From: RYN-428 sp035695715 | GTDB taxonomy: Bacteria > Planctomycetota > Phycisphaerae > Tepidisphaerales > Tepidisphaeraceae | Assembly: GCA_035695715.1 (NCBI GenBank) | Contig: DASRRM010000297.1 | Coordinates: 1 to 12,869 of the forward strand | Reading direction: 5' to 3' | DNA length: 12,869 nucleotides | Shown: positions 1 to 7,467 of the stretch, piece after piece | How positions within the stretch are numbered: position 1 is the first letter of the stretch | Layout of the letters: the number at the start of each line of letters is the position of its first letter | Program-made: the position numbers and the translations under genes | The notes under the pieces: model-generated | Seen by the model: only the letters and a program-made list of their open reading frames with translations | What the model was told of the DNA's origin: nothing | Database searches by the model: none

Positions 1-114
1 TGCAGCTTCGGCGCGATCGATTGCCAGCGGTTCCAATGAGCTTGGCGCGGCATCGCCGGGCGTGGAATCGCCCAGCCTTTGCGTTGCTGCATGCGCCCGG
101 CGATCCGCGTTCAT
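1..114 (-). CDS. Partial unidentified protein, 5' end only (runs off left edge)
   Basis: Read on the minus strand, an ATG at 114-112 opens a frame that stays open for 38 codons to the window edge. The peptide begins MNADRRAHAATQRLGDSTPG and then reads DAAPSSLEPLAIDRAEAA. Its start overlaps the stop of the sulfotransferase gene in an ATGA arrangement (111-114), the usual signature of translational coupling, and that is the main reason to believe it. The visible part is alanine- and charge-rich with no recognisable domain or signal peptide, so no function can be given. A second ATG at 92-90, in another frame, also stays open to the edge (beginning MQQRKGWAIPRP) and cannot be excluded. The operon link to a sulfotransferase suggests a role near surface polysaccharide or other sulfated products, but this is inference from position only. 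Confidence 0.45.
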   Translation of the reverse strand, partial: MNADRRAHAATQRLGDSTPGDAAPSSLEPLAIDRAEAA

Positions 115-1112
115 TCCCATTCCTCATCTGAATAAAAATGCCGCGAAACATCCTGCACCCGCGCCCGCACGCGGGCGATTTCATCCGGCGTCAGGCGATT
201 CTTCCAGTTCTTCAAGTTCAAAGCCGCATTGCGCCGCGTCGTGAAGGCATCCTGCACCGCCAACTCCGGCGGAAGCCGCTCATCGTTCGATTCCACCGCG
301 AATTTTTTCACGGCCTGGGTAAATTTCACCCCCGCATAATCACAAATGCGGCCGAACCCGCTGGCAACATCGCGCGAAAGGTCCTCGTGCCGGATAAAAA
401 GCCAGTCGGGATGCCGTTGCTGAAATTCATGGATCACGTAATGCAGCGCCTTCCAGAGCATGGCGGCCTGGTCGACAATATCCGGCTCCTGGGCCGGCAT
501 GACAAACTCGCGCAGCTCCTCCTCCATCGGCCCAAGCAGATCGCGCAGCAGCAAAGGCTGCCGCAGCAGGCCGCGAATATCCACGCACAGGTTCAGCCTT
601 TTGTAACTGCTTACGATGGCCGCGGGATGGCGGATCATGACAATCACCCGCGCCCCGAATCGCCGCTGGAGCCATTCCGACGACACCAGGGCCAGCGGGT
701 CTTTCATGACCGATGCGCGCGTGGTGAATCGCGAGGCCCCGAATCGCGCCGCGCGGGCCGACACGTCAATCACATCCTTCATACACCGGCAGGCGCGCAG
801 ACGATCGAGCGTATCGTGCCTCAGCTCCAGCATGCGCCGGATCGGCGCTTCAAATTCTCCGGCGTTTTCATCGGTTACATATACGAACCATTCACCGAAG
901 CGGATATTGCAGACGCGCCACGGCCGCTGCGACAAATCCGGATTGAACGGCTCGGTCAGGAGCATCATTCCCGGGCTTTGCCGCAACACATCCCCCACCC
1001 ACGTCGTTCCCGAGCGCGGAGAGCCGGTAACGAGGATGAGCGGGCGGCGGGTCGCGCCGCCCTTTTTGCCCGCCGAGAATTTGTCCTCGCCCACCGTCAT
1101 ACGGGCGGGCAT
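111..1112 (-). CDS. PAPS-dependent sulfotransferase family protein
   Basis: Predicted to transfer the sulfuryl group of PAPS to a hydroxyl or amine acceptor; the acceptor is not evident. The 5'-phosphosulfate-binding loop is visible early in the protein as GSPRSGTTW after a hydrophobic beta strand (LILVT). The 3'-phosphate-binding motif appears mid-protein as VIVMIRHPAAIVSSYKRL, with the expected Arg and Ser residues. The C-terminus ends in a NWKNRLTPDEIARV segment, which resembles this family. There is no signal peptide or membrane segment, so it should be cytoplasmic. The frame can be extended upstream to a GTG at 1220, but that codon lies inside a large palindrome and has no ribosome-binding site. 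I therefore place the start at the ATG at 1112 (333 aa), with the ATG at 1100 also possible. It overlaps the next gene at its 3' end by 4 nt. Such enzymes in planctomycete-like genomes often decorate exopolysaccharides, which is inference here. Confidence 0.85.
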   Translation of the reverse strand: MPARMTVGEDKFSAGKKGGATRRPLILVTGSPRSGTTWVGDVLRQSPGMMLLTEPFNPDLSQRPWRVCNIRFGEWFVYVTDENAGEFEAPIRRMLELRHDTLDRLRACRCMKDVIDVSARAARFGASRFTTRASVMKDPLALVSSEWLQRRFGARVIVMIRHPAAIVSSYKRLNLCVDIRGLLRQPLLLRDLLGPMEEELREFVMPAQEPDIVDQAAMLWKALHYVIHEFQQRHPDWLFIRHEDLSRDVASGFGRICDYAGVKFTQAVKKFAVESNDERLPPELAVQDAFTTRRNAALNLKNWKNRLTPDEIARVRARVQDVSRHFYSDEEWE

Positions 1113-1209
1113 GTTAAACAAATCATCGGGTAAGGCGAATGCCGGGAGTGGTGTGATGGGTAAGGATGACGAAGGCGGCTTCCCTCTTCCTCGTATTTGA
1201 GGCAGAACT

Positions 1210-1290
1210 GAGCCGCGCACGGAGGGTAATCCCGGAGTAAGCGGGGCCGGCGAAACCGCTTACTGCGGGAGTACCCTTCGTGCGCGGCTC
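1210..1290. repeat. Large near-perfect palindrome (MITE/REP-like) in divergent gap
   Basis: Two 35-nt arms, 1210-1244 and 1256-1290, are inverted copies matching at 32 of 35 positions around an 11-nt centre (GGCCGGCGAAA). The outer ends read GAGCCGCGCAC and GTGCGCGGCTC; the inner ends read AGTAAGCGG and CCGCTTACT. The element lies between the divergent sulfotransferase and TPR-methyltransferase genes and covers a GTG that could otherwise start the sulfotransferase. It has no T-run on either side, so it is not a standard terminator. Its form suggests a dispersed palindromic repeat or miniature element, or a strong cruciform/RNA hairpin in both 5' leaders. Apart from it, I see nothing convincing in the roughly 316 nt between the chosen start codons (1113-1428). 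Confidence 0.85.
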
Positions 1291-1428
1291 ATTCCGCGCT
1301 CCGTACGAAACGGACAACATCATGCACCATCTGTGTGTCAGGGGAGAAGATGCGGCATCCCGCCATATCCTACGCGAATCCCCGCGGCCGGAAGACAAAC
1401 GCCCCATTCGCCGATATTCTCATCCACC

Positions 1429-3006
1429 GTGCCACAGGATTTATTCCAGATCGCGCTCGAGCATCACCGCGCCGGCCGCCTGACGCAGGCCGAGGCGGGA
1501 TACCGCGCCGTGCTGGGCAACGAAAATGGCAACCCGCATGCGAGCCATTGGCTTGGCGTGTTGCTGCTGCAAGCGGGGGACATCCCCGCGGCCATTGCCC
1601 TGCTGGAATCAGCCGCCGCGAAATGCCCGCTGGACGCGGCGTATCTGCACAACCTGGCGCAGGCGTATCTGGCCGCCGGTAAACGCGAGCAGGCAATTGA
1701 GGCGCTACAGCGCGCGGTTGCCGCCGACCCGCAGGGGCGCGAGTCGCTGACCGCGCTGGCGCAGGCACGGCTGTCGCGGGGAAAGCCGAGCGATGCGAAT
1801 GCGGCGGTTGATCTCCTGCGCCGCGCGCAGGCCGTCGCGCCCGATGCGCCGGACATCGCCGGGCATCTGGGAATCGCCCTGCTGGCCGCCCGGCGATTTG
1901 GCGAAGCAATTGATGCGTTTCGCGCGGCGCTGGGCAAGGATCCGGATAACGCGTCGTTGCATTATCACATGGCGCTGGCAAGCCGGGGGGCGAAGCAGCC
2001 GAAGGAAACGCGCAAGGCGCTGATCAAGGCGTTGGAACTTGAGCCGGCGATGGCGCAGGCGTGGTGCGCGCTGGCGATGCTGGACGGCGAAGGAGACAAC
2101 TGGCAATCGGCGGCGGGACTTTTTCGGCGGGCCATCGCCGCCGACCGGAATTATCGATCGGCCTACGAAGGTCTGGCGAATGTCCTGCGCCGTGAAGGAA
2201 AATCCACCGAGGCCAAAGCCGTTTTAGAGCAGGCGCGGCACATCTCAGCGGGGCCGGGCAAGGAAACGCCCAAAGCGCCGGCTCCCACGACAGTTGCCGA
2301 GTTGGAGCGGCATTTAAAGCCGACATCCCAGCAGGCGCAGGTTCATTTCGCGATGGCGGCGCTGATGAATTTTTTCCCGCCGATGCAGACGCCCAGCGAG
2401 GCTGTGGTCGGCTTGTTCGACCGGTATGCAACCAAGTTTGATTCGCACCTCGTTGGAATCCTGGAATACACGGTGCCGGAAAAACTGGTCGAAGCATTGC
2501 GGCCGTTCTGGAACCAGACGCCGTGGGATATTCTTGACGCCGGTTGCGGCACTGGATTGTGCGGCCCCTTGCTTCGGCCGATGGCGCGCTCGCTGGCCGG
2601 GGTGGATCTCTCCCCGGCGATGATCGAAAAGGCGCGGGAGCGGGCCGTCTACGATCATCTGGAAGTCGGCGATCTGATCGACTGCCTGCGCAAATCGCCG
2701 GCCGGCTTCGATCTGCTGGTGAGCGCGGACGTGCTCATTTACCTCGGCGAATCCGTCCCCTTTTTCGACGCATCCTTCACGGCGCTTCGTCCCGGCGGAA
2801 TCCTGGCGTATTCGGTCGAATCGTGCGAGGGCGATCGATACGAGCTGGTTCCCCGCAGCCGGCGATTCCGCCATTCCAAGCCCTATTTGCAGCGCCTGGC
2901 CGCCATTCATGGCTTCGAGCAACTCTATTTTGAATCACTGGTGATTCGCAAGGAGCACGACCTGGACGTGAACGGCTATCTGGCGATCCTGCGGCGGCCG
3001 ATGTAA
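1429..3006 (+). CDS. TPR-repeat SAM-dependent methyltransferase (COG4976-like)
   Basis: A 525-residue fusion. The N-terminal half (about residues 2-275) is a run of seven or eight tetratricopeptide repeats, with recurrent signatures such as LGVLLLQAGDIPAAI, LAQAYLAAGKREQAI and LGIALLAARRFGEAI; it should act as a protein-binding scaffold. A linker with LFDRYATKFDSHL (329-341), which resembles TPR-linked methyltransferases of COG4976, leads into a class I methyltransferase. Motif I is ILDAGCGTG (368-376), the acidic SAM-ribose residue is probably Asp393 in GVDLS, and later strands include FDLLVSADVLIYL and LRPGGILAYS. The substrate is not predictable. The frame is open upstream to a GTG at 1333, but that stretch is low-complexity and unrelated to TPRs. 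I chose the GTG at 1429, which gives the typical opening PQDLFQIALEHHRAGRL; neither start has a clear ribosome-binding site. The peptidase gene follows 9 nt downstream, so the two are probably co-transcribed. Confidence 0.85.
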   Translation: MPQDLFQIALEHHRAGRLTQAEAGYRAVLGNENGNPHASHWLGVLLLQAGDIPAAIALLESAAAKCPLDAAYLHNLAQAYLAAGKREQAIEALQRAVAADPQGRESLTALAQARLSRGKPSDANAAVDLLRRAQAVAPDAPDIAGHLGIALLAARRFGEAIDAFRAALGKDPDNASLHYHMALASRGAKQPKETRKALIKALELEPAMAQAWCALAMLDGEGDNWQSAAGLFRRAIAADRNYRSAYEGLANVLRREGKSTEAKAVLEQARHISAGPGKETPKAPAPTTVAELERHLKPTSQQAQVHFAMAALMNFFPPMQTPSEAVVGLFDRYATKFDSHLVGILEYTVPEKLVEALRPFWNQTPWDILDAGCGTGLCGPLLRPMARSLAGVDLSPAMIEKARERAVYDHLEVGDLIDCLRKSPAGFDLLVSADVLIYLGESVPFFDASFTALRPGGILAYSVESCEGDRYELVPRSRRFRHSKPYLQRLAAIHGFEQLYFESLVIRKEHDLDVNGYLAILRRPM

Positions 3007-3015
3007 AAGCGGGAC

Positions 3016-5535
3016 ATGCCATTCGCACAACCGCGCCGTTTGCGTCTGTGGACCGCCTGCGTATTGCTCCTCTTTCTGCAATTCGCTCTGCCGCGCGCCG
3101 GGGCCGAGCCGCGCGTTTATCGCGACCATATCGAGCCGCATTGGTTCGCCGATCATGGGCAATTTTGGTACCGCAATGCGCTGGCTGGCGGCGCATCGGA
3201 GTTTGTGCTGGTCAACGCCGAGACGGGAAAGCGCGCGCCCGCTTTCGACCAAGCGCGGGTGGCGGCCCTTCTTTCAAAAAAACTCGGTCGGGAAATCACC
3301 GGCGATCATCTCCCCATCAATGCCCTCAATTTTGAAAATGACAAAGGCGCAGTGTTGCTGATCGGCCCGGGCAAATCCTGGCGTGTTGATCTGCAAACCT
3401 ATGCGCTGGAAGCAAAAGCCGGCGGCGCATCCGCCGACGGCGGCTTGCCCGCGCGGCGAACGGTCTATCCGAGCCGTGCTTCCGATGTTGACACGTCGAT
3501 CATCTTTGAAAATCACACCGCCGGGGTGGTGCAATGCTGGTGGATTGATCCGCAGGGCCAGCGCGTTGAATACGCGAAGATCAAGCCCGGCGGGCATTGG
3601 GAACAATCGACCTACGTCGGCCATGTCTGGCAAGTGACGGATGCAAACGGGAAAAATCTTGGCGTGTTCGAGGCCGTGGCCGACGCGGGAACCGCGATAA
3701 TCGACGGGAAGCCTCTGGCCGATGGCCCGCGAAATTCTCCGCGCTCGCGAAGGAACGATCGGCGTCTGCATCAGAATGATCATCGCTCATCCCATGCCGG
3801 ACCCGTTTCACCCGATGGGAAATGGACGGTTTTCGTGAAGGACGAAAATCTTTTTCTGCGCGGAAAAGACGGCGGGGAATTTCAGATGAGCCGGGATGGA
3901 AAGTCGGGCGATGGTTATGGCGAGGATCGCGTCTGGTGGTCGCCCGACTCCTCGAATTTTCTCGCCCTGCGCGTCGAGGCGGGAGAAGAACACAAAATCT
4001 ACACCGTGGAATCCTCGCCCAAAGACCAGGTTCAACCGAAGCTGCGCACGCTCGATTATCTAAAGCCCGGCGATCGGATCGACCATCCGCGCCCGGCTCT
4101 TTTTCACGTCGCCCATCGCGCCATGGTCGCCCTCAAAGATGATCTTTTCGCAACTCCCTGGAGCATCGGCGATATTCGCTGGTCGACCGATTCATCGCGC
4201 GTGACGTTCCTCTACAACCAGCGCGGGCATCAGGCCCTGCGCATCATCACGATCGATGCGAAAACTGGAGAAGCCAAACCTATCGTCGACGAAAAAAGCG
4301 AAACGTTCATCGATTATTCCGGGAAATTCTTCTCGCGCTGGATCGGCGATGATGAGCTGATCTGGATGTCGGAGCGCGATGGCTGGAATCATCTCTGGCT
4401 CTACGATGCCAAAAATGGCCGGGTGAAAAACCAGATCACGCGCGGCGACTGGGTTGTGCGCGAGGTGGTGTACGTGGATGAAGCCGCCCGGCAAATCTGG
4501 TTCATGGCCGGCGGAATTCGGCCCGGCGATGACCCATATTACACGAACTTTTGCCGGGTGAATTTCGACGGGAGCGGTCTTGAGATTTTGACCGAGGGGA
4601 ATGGAAACCACACGGTCGATTGGACGCCGGGCGCGAAGTATTTCATCGACACATGGTCGCGGGTGGACCAGGCGCCAATCAACGAACTGCGCAGGAGCGA
4701 TACCGGCGCGCTGGTGTGTCGGCTGGAGGAGGCCGATGCGAGTGGAGTGCTGGCCGCGCGCGGCGGCCATTGGCCAATTCCGTTGCGTGCAAAAGGGCGC
4801 GATGGAGTGACGGATATTTATGGAATTGTGCTGTTGCCGCGGGATTTTCAGGAGAAAAAGAAATATCCGGTGGTGGAGGAGATTTACGCCGGGCCGCAGG
4901 ATTTTTATACGCCCAAGTCGTTTCGCGCTGGTTCAGGGCTCGCCCAGCGGATGGCGGATTTGGGGTTCATCGTCGTGCAATGCGATGGGATGGGCACGTC
5001 GGGCCGGTCGAAGAAATTCCACGATGTCTGCTGGAAGAACCTGCGCGATGCCGGCTTTCCCGACCGAATTCCCTGGATAAAAGCCGCGGCTCAAAAAGTG
5101 CCGCAGATGGATCTCACCCGCGTCGGGATTTTCGGCGGTTCGGCCGGCGGGCAAAACGCCATGGCCGCCTTGCTCTGGCACAATGACTTCTACAAAGTCG
5201 CCGTCGCCGACTGCGGCTGCCACGACAACCGGATGGACAAAATCTGGTGGAACGAGCAATGGATGGGATGGCCGGTGGATAAATCATACGAGGAAAGTTC
5301 CAACGTGGTGAACGCGCACCTGCTGGAAGGAAAGCTCATGCTGGTGGTCGGAGAAATGGACGACAACGTCGACCCCTCCTCGACGATGCAGGTGGTGAAC
5401 GCGCTGGAAAAGGCGAACAAGGATTTTGAGCTGGTGGTGGTCACGGGAGCACATCACGGCGCGGCGGAAACGCCGTATGGCTCGCGCAAGCGGGCGGAGT
5501 TTTTGCTGAAGAATCTGCTGGGGAAGAGCGAGTAG
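3016..5535 (+). CDS. Secreted S9 family peptidase, dipeptidyl peptidase IV-like
   Basis: An 839-residue exported serine peptidase, predicted to cut dipeptides from peptide N-termini in the periplasm or outside the cell. Residues 1-30 form a signal peptide: basic PRRLR, hydrophobic LWTACVLLLFLQFAL, then AGA before Glu31. Residues from about 265 to 560 match the DPP IV beta-propeller, with repeated SPDGKW/WSPDSS/WSTDSS blades and the SERDGWNHLWLYD element at 452. The C-terminal part is a prolyl-oligopeptidase alpha/beta hydrolase. The triad by comparison with DPP IV is Ser709 in GGSAGG, Asp782 in GEMDDNVD and His814 in GAHHG; the Asp-His spacing (32) equals that of human DPP IV. An unusual Arg/His-rich linker (about 238-262) separates an N-terminal module from the propeller. 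No membrane anchor follows the signal peptide. It lies 9 nt after the TPR-methyltransferase. Exact substrate preference is not predictable. Confidence 0.92.
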   Translation: MPFAQPRRLRLWTACVLLLFLQFALPRAGAEPRVYRDHIEPHWFADHGQFWYRNALAGGASEFVLVNAETGKRAPAFDQARVAALLSKKLGREITGDHLPINALNFENDKGAVLLIGPGKSWRVDLQTYALEAKAGGASADGGLPARRTVYPSRASDVDTSIIFENHTAGVVQCWWIDPQGQRVEYAKIKPGGHWEQSTYVGHVWQVTDANGKNLGVFEAVADAGTAIIDGKPLADGPRNSPRSRRNDRRLHQNDHRSSHAGPVSPDGKWTVFVKDENLFLRGKDGGEFQMSRDGKSGDGYGEDRVWWSPDSSNFLALRVEAGEEHKIYTVESSPKDQVQPKLRTLDYLKPGDRIDHPRPALFHVAHRAMVALKDDLFATPWSIGDIRWSTDSSRVTFLYNQRGHQALRIITIDAKTGEAKPIVDEKSETFIDYSGKFFSRWIGDDELIWMSERDGWNHLWLYDAKNGRVKNQITRGDWVVREVVYVDEAARQIWFMAGGIRPGDDPYYTNFCRVNFDGSGLEILTEGNGNHTVDWTPGAKYFIDTWSRVDQAPINELRRSDTGALVCRLEEADASGVLAARGGHWPIPLRAKGRDGVTDIYGIVLLPRDFQEKKKYPVVEEIYAGPQDFYTPKSFRAGSGLAQRMADLGFIVVQCDGMGTSGRSKKFHDVCWKNLRDAGFPDRIPWIKAAAQKVPQMDLTRVGIFGGSAGGQNAMAALLWHNDFYKVAVADCGCHDNRMDKIWWNEQWMGWPVDKSYEESSNVVNAHLLEGKLMLVVGEMDDNVDPSSTMQVVNALEKANKDFELVVVTGAHHGAAETPYGSRKRAEFLLKNLLGKSE

Positions 5536-5628
5536 CACGAAATATCGACGATCGACCTATCGCATTCCCTGTTCACTCAAATTGAGAGATTTTTGGCGCC
5601 CCGCGGTGAAAGGAGGAGTGACATTTTG

Positions 5629-5689
5629 AGACGGAAGACACGGTCCGCGGTGCGGACCCTACGAAGATTCGAAGCGCCGAATCGCGCAA
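5629..5689. repeat. REP-like element, copy A (GTAG plus hairpin)
   Basis: This 61-nt sequence is nearly the same as 7379-7444, in the same orientation. Its core, GGTCCGCGGTGCGGACC at 5642-5658, is a 7-bp perfect stem with a 3-nt loop. On the minus strand the core is directly preceded by GTAG (5659-5662 read in reverse), the tetranucleotide that marks the 5' end of REP elements recognised by RAYTs. The shared sequence continues for 27 nt to GCGCAA at 5684-5689, stopping 2 nt short of the stop codon of the minus-strand gene at 5692. The rest of the 5536-5691 gap holds nothing I recognise and no T-rich terminator. Confidence 0.8.
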
Positions 5690-5691
5690 GT

Positions 5692-6276
5692 TCATGTACC
5701 CTTTGCCCAGGATATCCAGAAGCGTTGGTTGGGTTTTCCCAATACGTCATATTTGACGTGCCGCGGTACCACTGGAACCTTCCAACCGCGTCGGCGCATT
5801 GATTCGATCATTGCGTCCGGGAGTGTCACGGAATGCTTCCCGATGTAGTGCGCAAGCCCTTCTGGCCAAACCCATTCCCCATCTGTCAAACAACGGCTCC
5901 CCATCCCCAACCCGGTTAGACCGCACCGAAATCGGCACCAGGAAATGCCGCGCCATTGAGCGTAAACGGCACCCGATCTTAGGTAGGATTCTATATTTTC
6001 CCTGCCTGGGATGACTCGTTGCGATACAAGACTGGACGGATCGGGAAGTTCAAGTTCGGCGCGCGAGCGCCAATATCCGACCGCTTTCAAAAGCGGATGG
6101 CACGCGATGCTCTGCTCAACCATGCTCGCAAGATCGGAAGGGAGTTTTCCAAGAACTTCAGAAAGATTATCTATGTTCAGGAACTTGCGGAGCTCTTTTA
6201 CATGCTTGTTGTTGAACGGCGGTTCCTCGTACCGGACGAACTTTGCAAGCCATGCCGTCTCCTTATCGTCGAGCAT
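5692..6276 (-). CDS. Hypothetical protein, 194 aa
   Basis: I do not recognise a named family. The protein is soluble, with no signal peptide or membrane segment. The N-terminal half is charged and helical (WLAKFVRYEE, KHVKELRKFLNI). The C-terminal half carries the most distinctive block: SWCRFRCGL, then CLTDGEWVWPEGLAHYIGKH (129-148). It resembles short hypothetical proteins I associate with planctomycete and related genomes, but that is from memory. Cys114, Cys118, Cys129, His143 and His148 could form a metal site, which is speculative. The start is supported by AAGGAA 4 nt upstream of the ATG, one of the few recognisable ribosome-binding sites here. It lies 26 nt downstream of the cysteine synthase-like gene on the same strand, probably in one transcript. 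Its sampled base composition (about 42-52% GC by line) is below that of the flanks, suggesting transfer. A REP-like repeat begins just after its stop. Confidence 0.72.
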   Translation of the reverse strand: MLDDKETAWLAKFVRYEEPPFNNKHVKELRKFLNIDNLSEVLGKLPSDLASMVEQSIACHPLLKAVGYWRSRAELELPDPSSLVSQRVIPGRENIESYLRSGAVYAQWRGISWCRFRCGLTGLGMGSRCLTDGEWVWPEGLAHYIGKHSVTLPDAMIESMRRRGWKVPVVPRHVKYDVLGKPNQRFWISWAKGT

Positions 6277-6280
6277 GTCA

Positions 6281-6286
6281 TTCCTT
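6281..6286 (-). promoter_or_regulatory. Ribosome-binding site for the 194-aa hypothetical gene
   Basis: The minus strand reads AAGGAA followed by TGAC and then the ATG at 6276. It fits a Shine-Dalgarno sequence at short spacing and supports that start. Most other genes in the window lack such a site. Confidence 0.5.
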
Positions 6287-6302
6287 ACTAATGTTGCGAT
6301 GG

Positions 6303-7247
6303 TTACCTGCTGCTGGATAAGAACAACTCCGTCGAAAAATACCGTTCCATCCGATCCGGAAAAACCGTGAGAATCCGCGCATTGGGTTTCCCGATCAGCG
6401 TATGGGCCGCGATCGCGGCACTGAAGTTCAAGCCGGAGCTCGGCCCCACCGGAAACCCCAGCCGGATGAGTGCGCGGGTGGTTTGTATTGCATCCTCATC
6501 ACTTACATTGATTTCCACCATCCCCGGCAATTTCGCCCGCCGGAAAATCCCCGAGATGCAGTCGGCCACTCCCGGAATCCGGCAACTGAAATTCAAGCTG
6601 CAACATTCCAGATCCCGCTTGATCGACCCGGAAATGGGCCGGGCAACGATTGGCTTCAACGCCGGATGCGCCACGACCAGGCCTTCGTACAATCCCACCA
6701 GCGTTCCCCCCGTTCCCACGCCACTCACCACCGCGTCGATCGACCCGGCAGGCATCTGCGCCAGGATCTCCCCCGCGGTATAAATCCGATGCGCGTCGGC
6801 GTTCTCTGAATTCTCGAACTGCCTTGGAAGATACGCCCCGCGATCGCGCGCGATCTGCTCCGATTCAGCGATCGCGCCAACCACTCCCGCTTCGCGCGGG
6901 CTGAACTTGATCTCACCCCCATACGCTCGAATCAAAAGGACGCGCTCGTTGCTCACGCCTTCGGGCATGACGGCCAAAAATTTCGCGCCAAGCTGCGCGC
7001 ATGCCAGGGCCATCGCGATGCTGGTCGACCCGCTGGAAGCTTCGACCACCCACTGGCCCGGGCGCAGGTTTCCATCGCGCAGGGCTTTGCTGAGGATGTA
7101 GCGGGCGATGCGGTCCTTGGTCGAGCCGCTGGGATTGAGAAATTCAAGTTTGCACCAGATTTGCGGGGCGCCTGGATCGAGGCGCACGGGAACGAGAGGC
7201 GTGGGGGCGATTGCGTCGAGATAGAAATTTGGGGTGGAGGGCGACAT
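6303..7247 (-). CDS. PLP-dependent cysteine synthase family protein (possible cysteine desulfhydrase)
   Basis: A 314-residue fold type II PLP enzyme of the cysteine synthase/cystathionine beta-synthase family, close to the usual length of about 310. The PLP-forming lysine is Lys44 in NPSGSTKDR. The phosphate-binding loop is GVGTGGT (176-182), a later GPSSG segment probably supplies the residue near the PLP ring nitrogen, and the C-terminus ends in RYFSTELF. In CysK the substrate-binding loop reads TSGNTG. Here it is SSGSTS within VVEASSGSTSIAMA (67-80), so the Asn and Thr that bind the amino-acrylate are replaced. An ASSGST loop also occurs, to my recollection, in Cds1-type L-cysteine desulfhydrases, so sulfide release from cysteine is an alternative to cysteine synthesis. 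The protein is cytoplasmic. Only AGGA abutting the ATG resembles a ribosome-binding site. It precedes the 194-aa hypothetical gene by 26 nt; both lie between two direct REP-like repeats. Confidence 0.85.
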   Translation of the reverse strand: MSPSTPNFYLDAIAPTPLVPVRLDPGAPQIWCKLEFLNPSGSTKDRIARYILSKALRDGNLRPGQWVVEASSGSTSIAMALACAQLGAKFLAVMPEGVSNERVLLIRAYGGEIKFSPREAGVVGAIAESEQIARDRGAYLPRQFENSENADAHRIYTAGEILAQMPAGSIDAVVSGVGTGGTLVGLYEGLVVAHPALKPIVARPISGSIKRDLECCSLNFSCRIPGVADCISGIFRRAKLPGMVEINVSDEDAIQTTRALIRLGFPVGPSSGLNFSAAIAAHTLIGKPNARILTVFPDRMERYFSTELFLSSSR

Positions 7248-7343
7248 TCCTATGATTTATAGCACTCTTCACCTTGGGGAGCGCGTCCTGCTCGACCGTC
7301 ATCGATTTGAAAAATGCCAAATGACCTTGCGTGATTCGTGCAG

Positions 7344-7413
7344 GGTCCGCACGTCCGCACCGCGGACCCTTACGTTTTAGATGGAAAAACACGGTCCGCG
7401 GTGCGGACCCTAC
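7344..7413. repeat. Inverted pair of REP-like hairpins (BIME-like)
   Basis: GTCCGCACCGCGGAC at 7353-7367 is the reverse complement of the core GTCCGCGGTGCGGAC of copy B (within 7393-7409), so the two can pair across a roughly 25-nt centre or fold separately. A partial extra copy, GGTCCGC at 7344-7350, precedes the first. Paired inverted REPs of this sort are called BIMEs in enterobacteria. The pair lies between the RAYT (stop at 7468) and the start of the cysteine synthase-like gene (7247), and so inside that gene's leader region. Confidence 0.78.
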
Positions 7414-7444
7414 TACGAAGATTTCGAAGCGCCTAATCGCGCAA
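7379..7444. repeat. REP-like element, copy B, downstream of the RAYT
   Basis: A direct repeat of 5629-5689 with small differences: an extra TAC after CTAC, one extra T, and a few substitutions. The hairpin core at 7393-7409 is identical to copy A. On the minus strand GTAG (7413-7410) directly precedes it, in the same order as in copy A. It ends 23 nt beyond the RAYT stop, on the same strand as that gene, which is the expected placement for a RAYT and its cognate REP. Confidence 0.8.
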
Positions 7445-7467
7445 TGTCATTTAGCACTTGAACGATC

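Noticed and set aside
138..1133. Long plus-strand open frame (331 codons) opposite the sulfotransferase
   Set aside because: It is the antisense of a well-supported gene. Its product is His/Arg/Pro-rich with no domain, as expected from a GC-rich shadow frame.
1333..1428. N-terminal extension of the TPR-methyltransferase from a GTG at 1333
   Set aside because: The 32 extra residues (MCQGRRCGIPPYPTRIP...) are unlike a TPR or signal peptide and no ribosome-binding site precedes them.
5611..5634. AGGAGG followed by GTG at 5618 as a gene start
   Set aside because: The frame ends after three codons (GTG ACA TTT TGA), so the sequence match has no gene attached.
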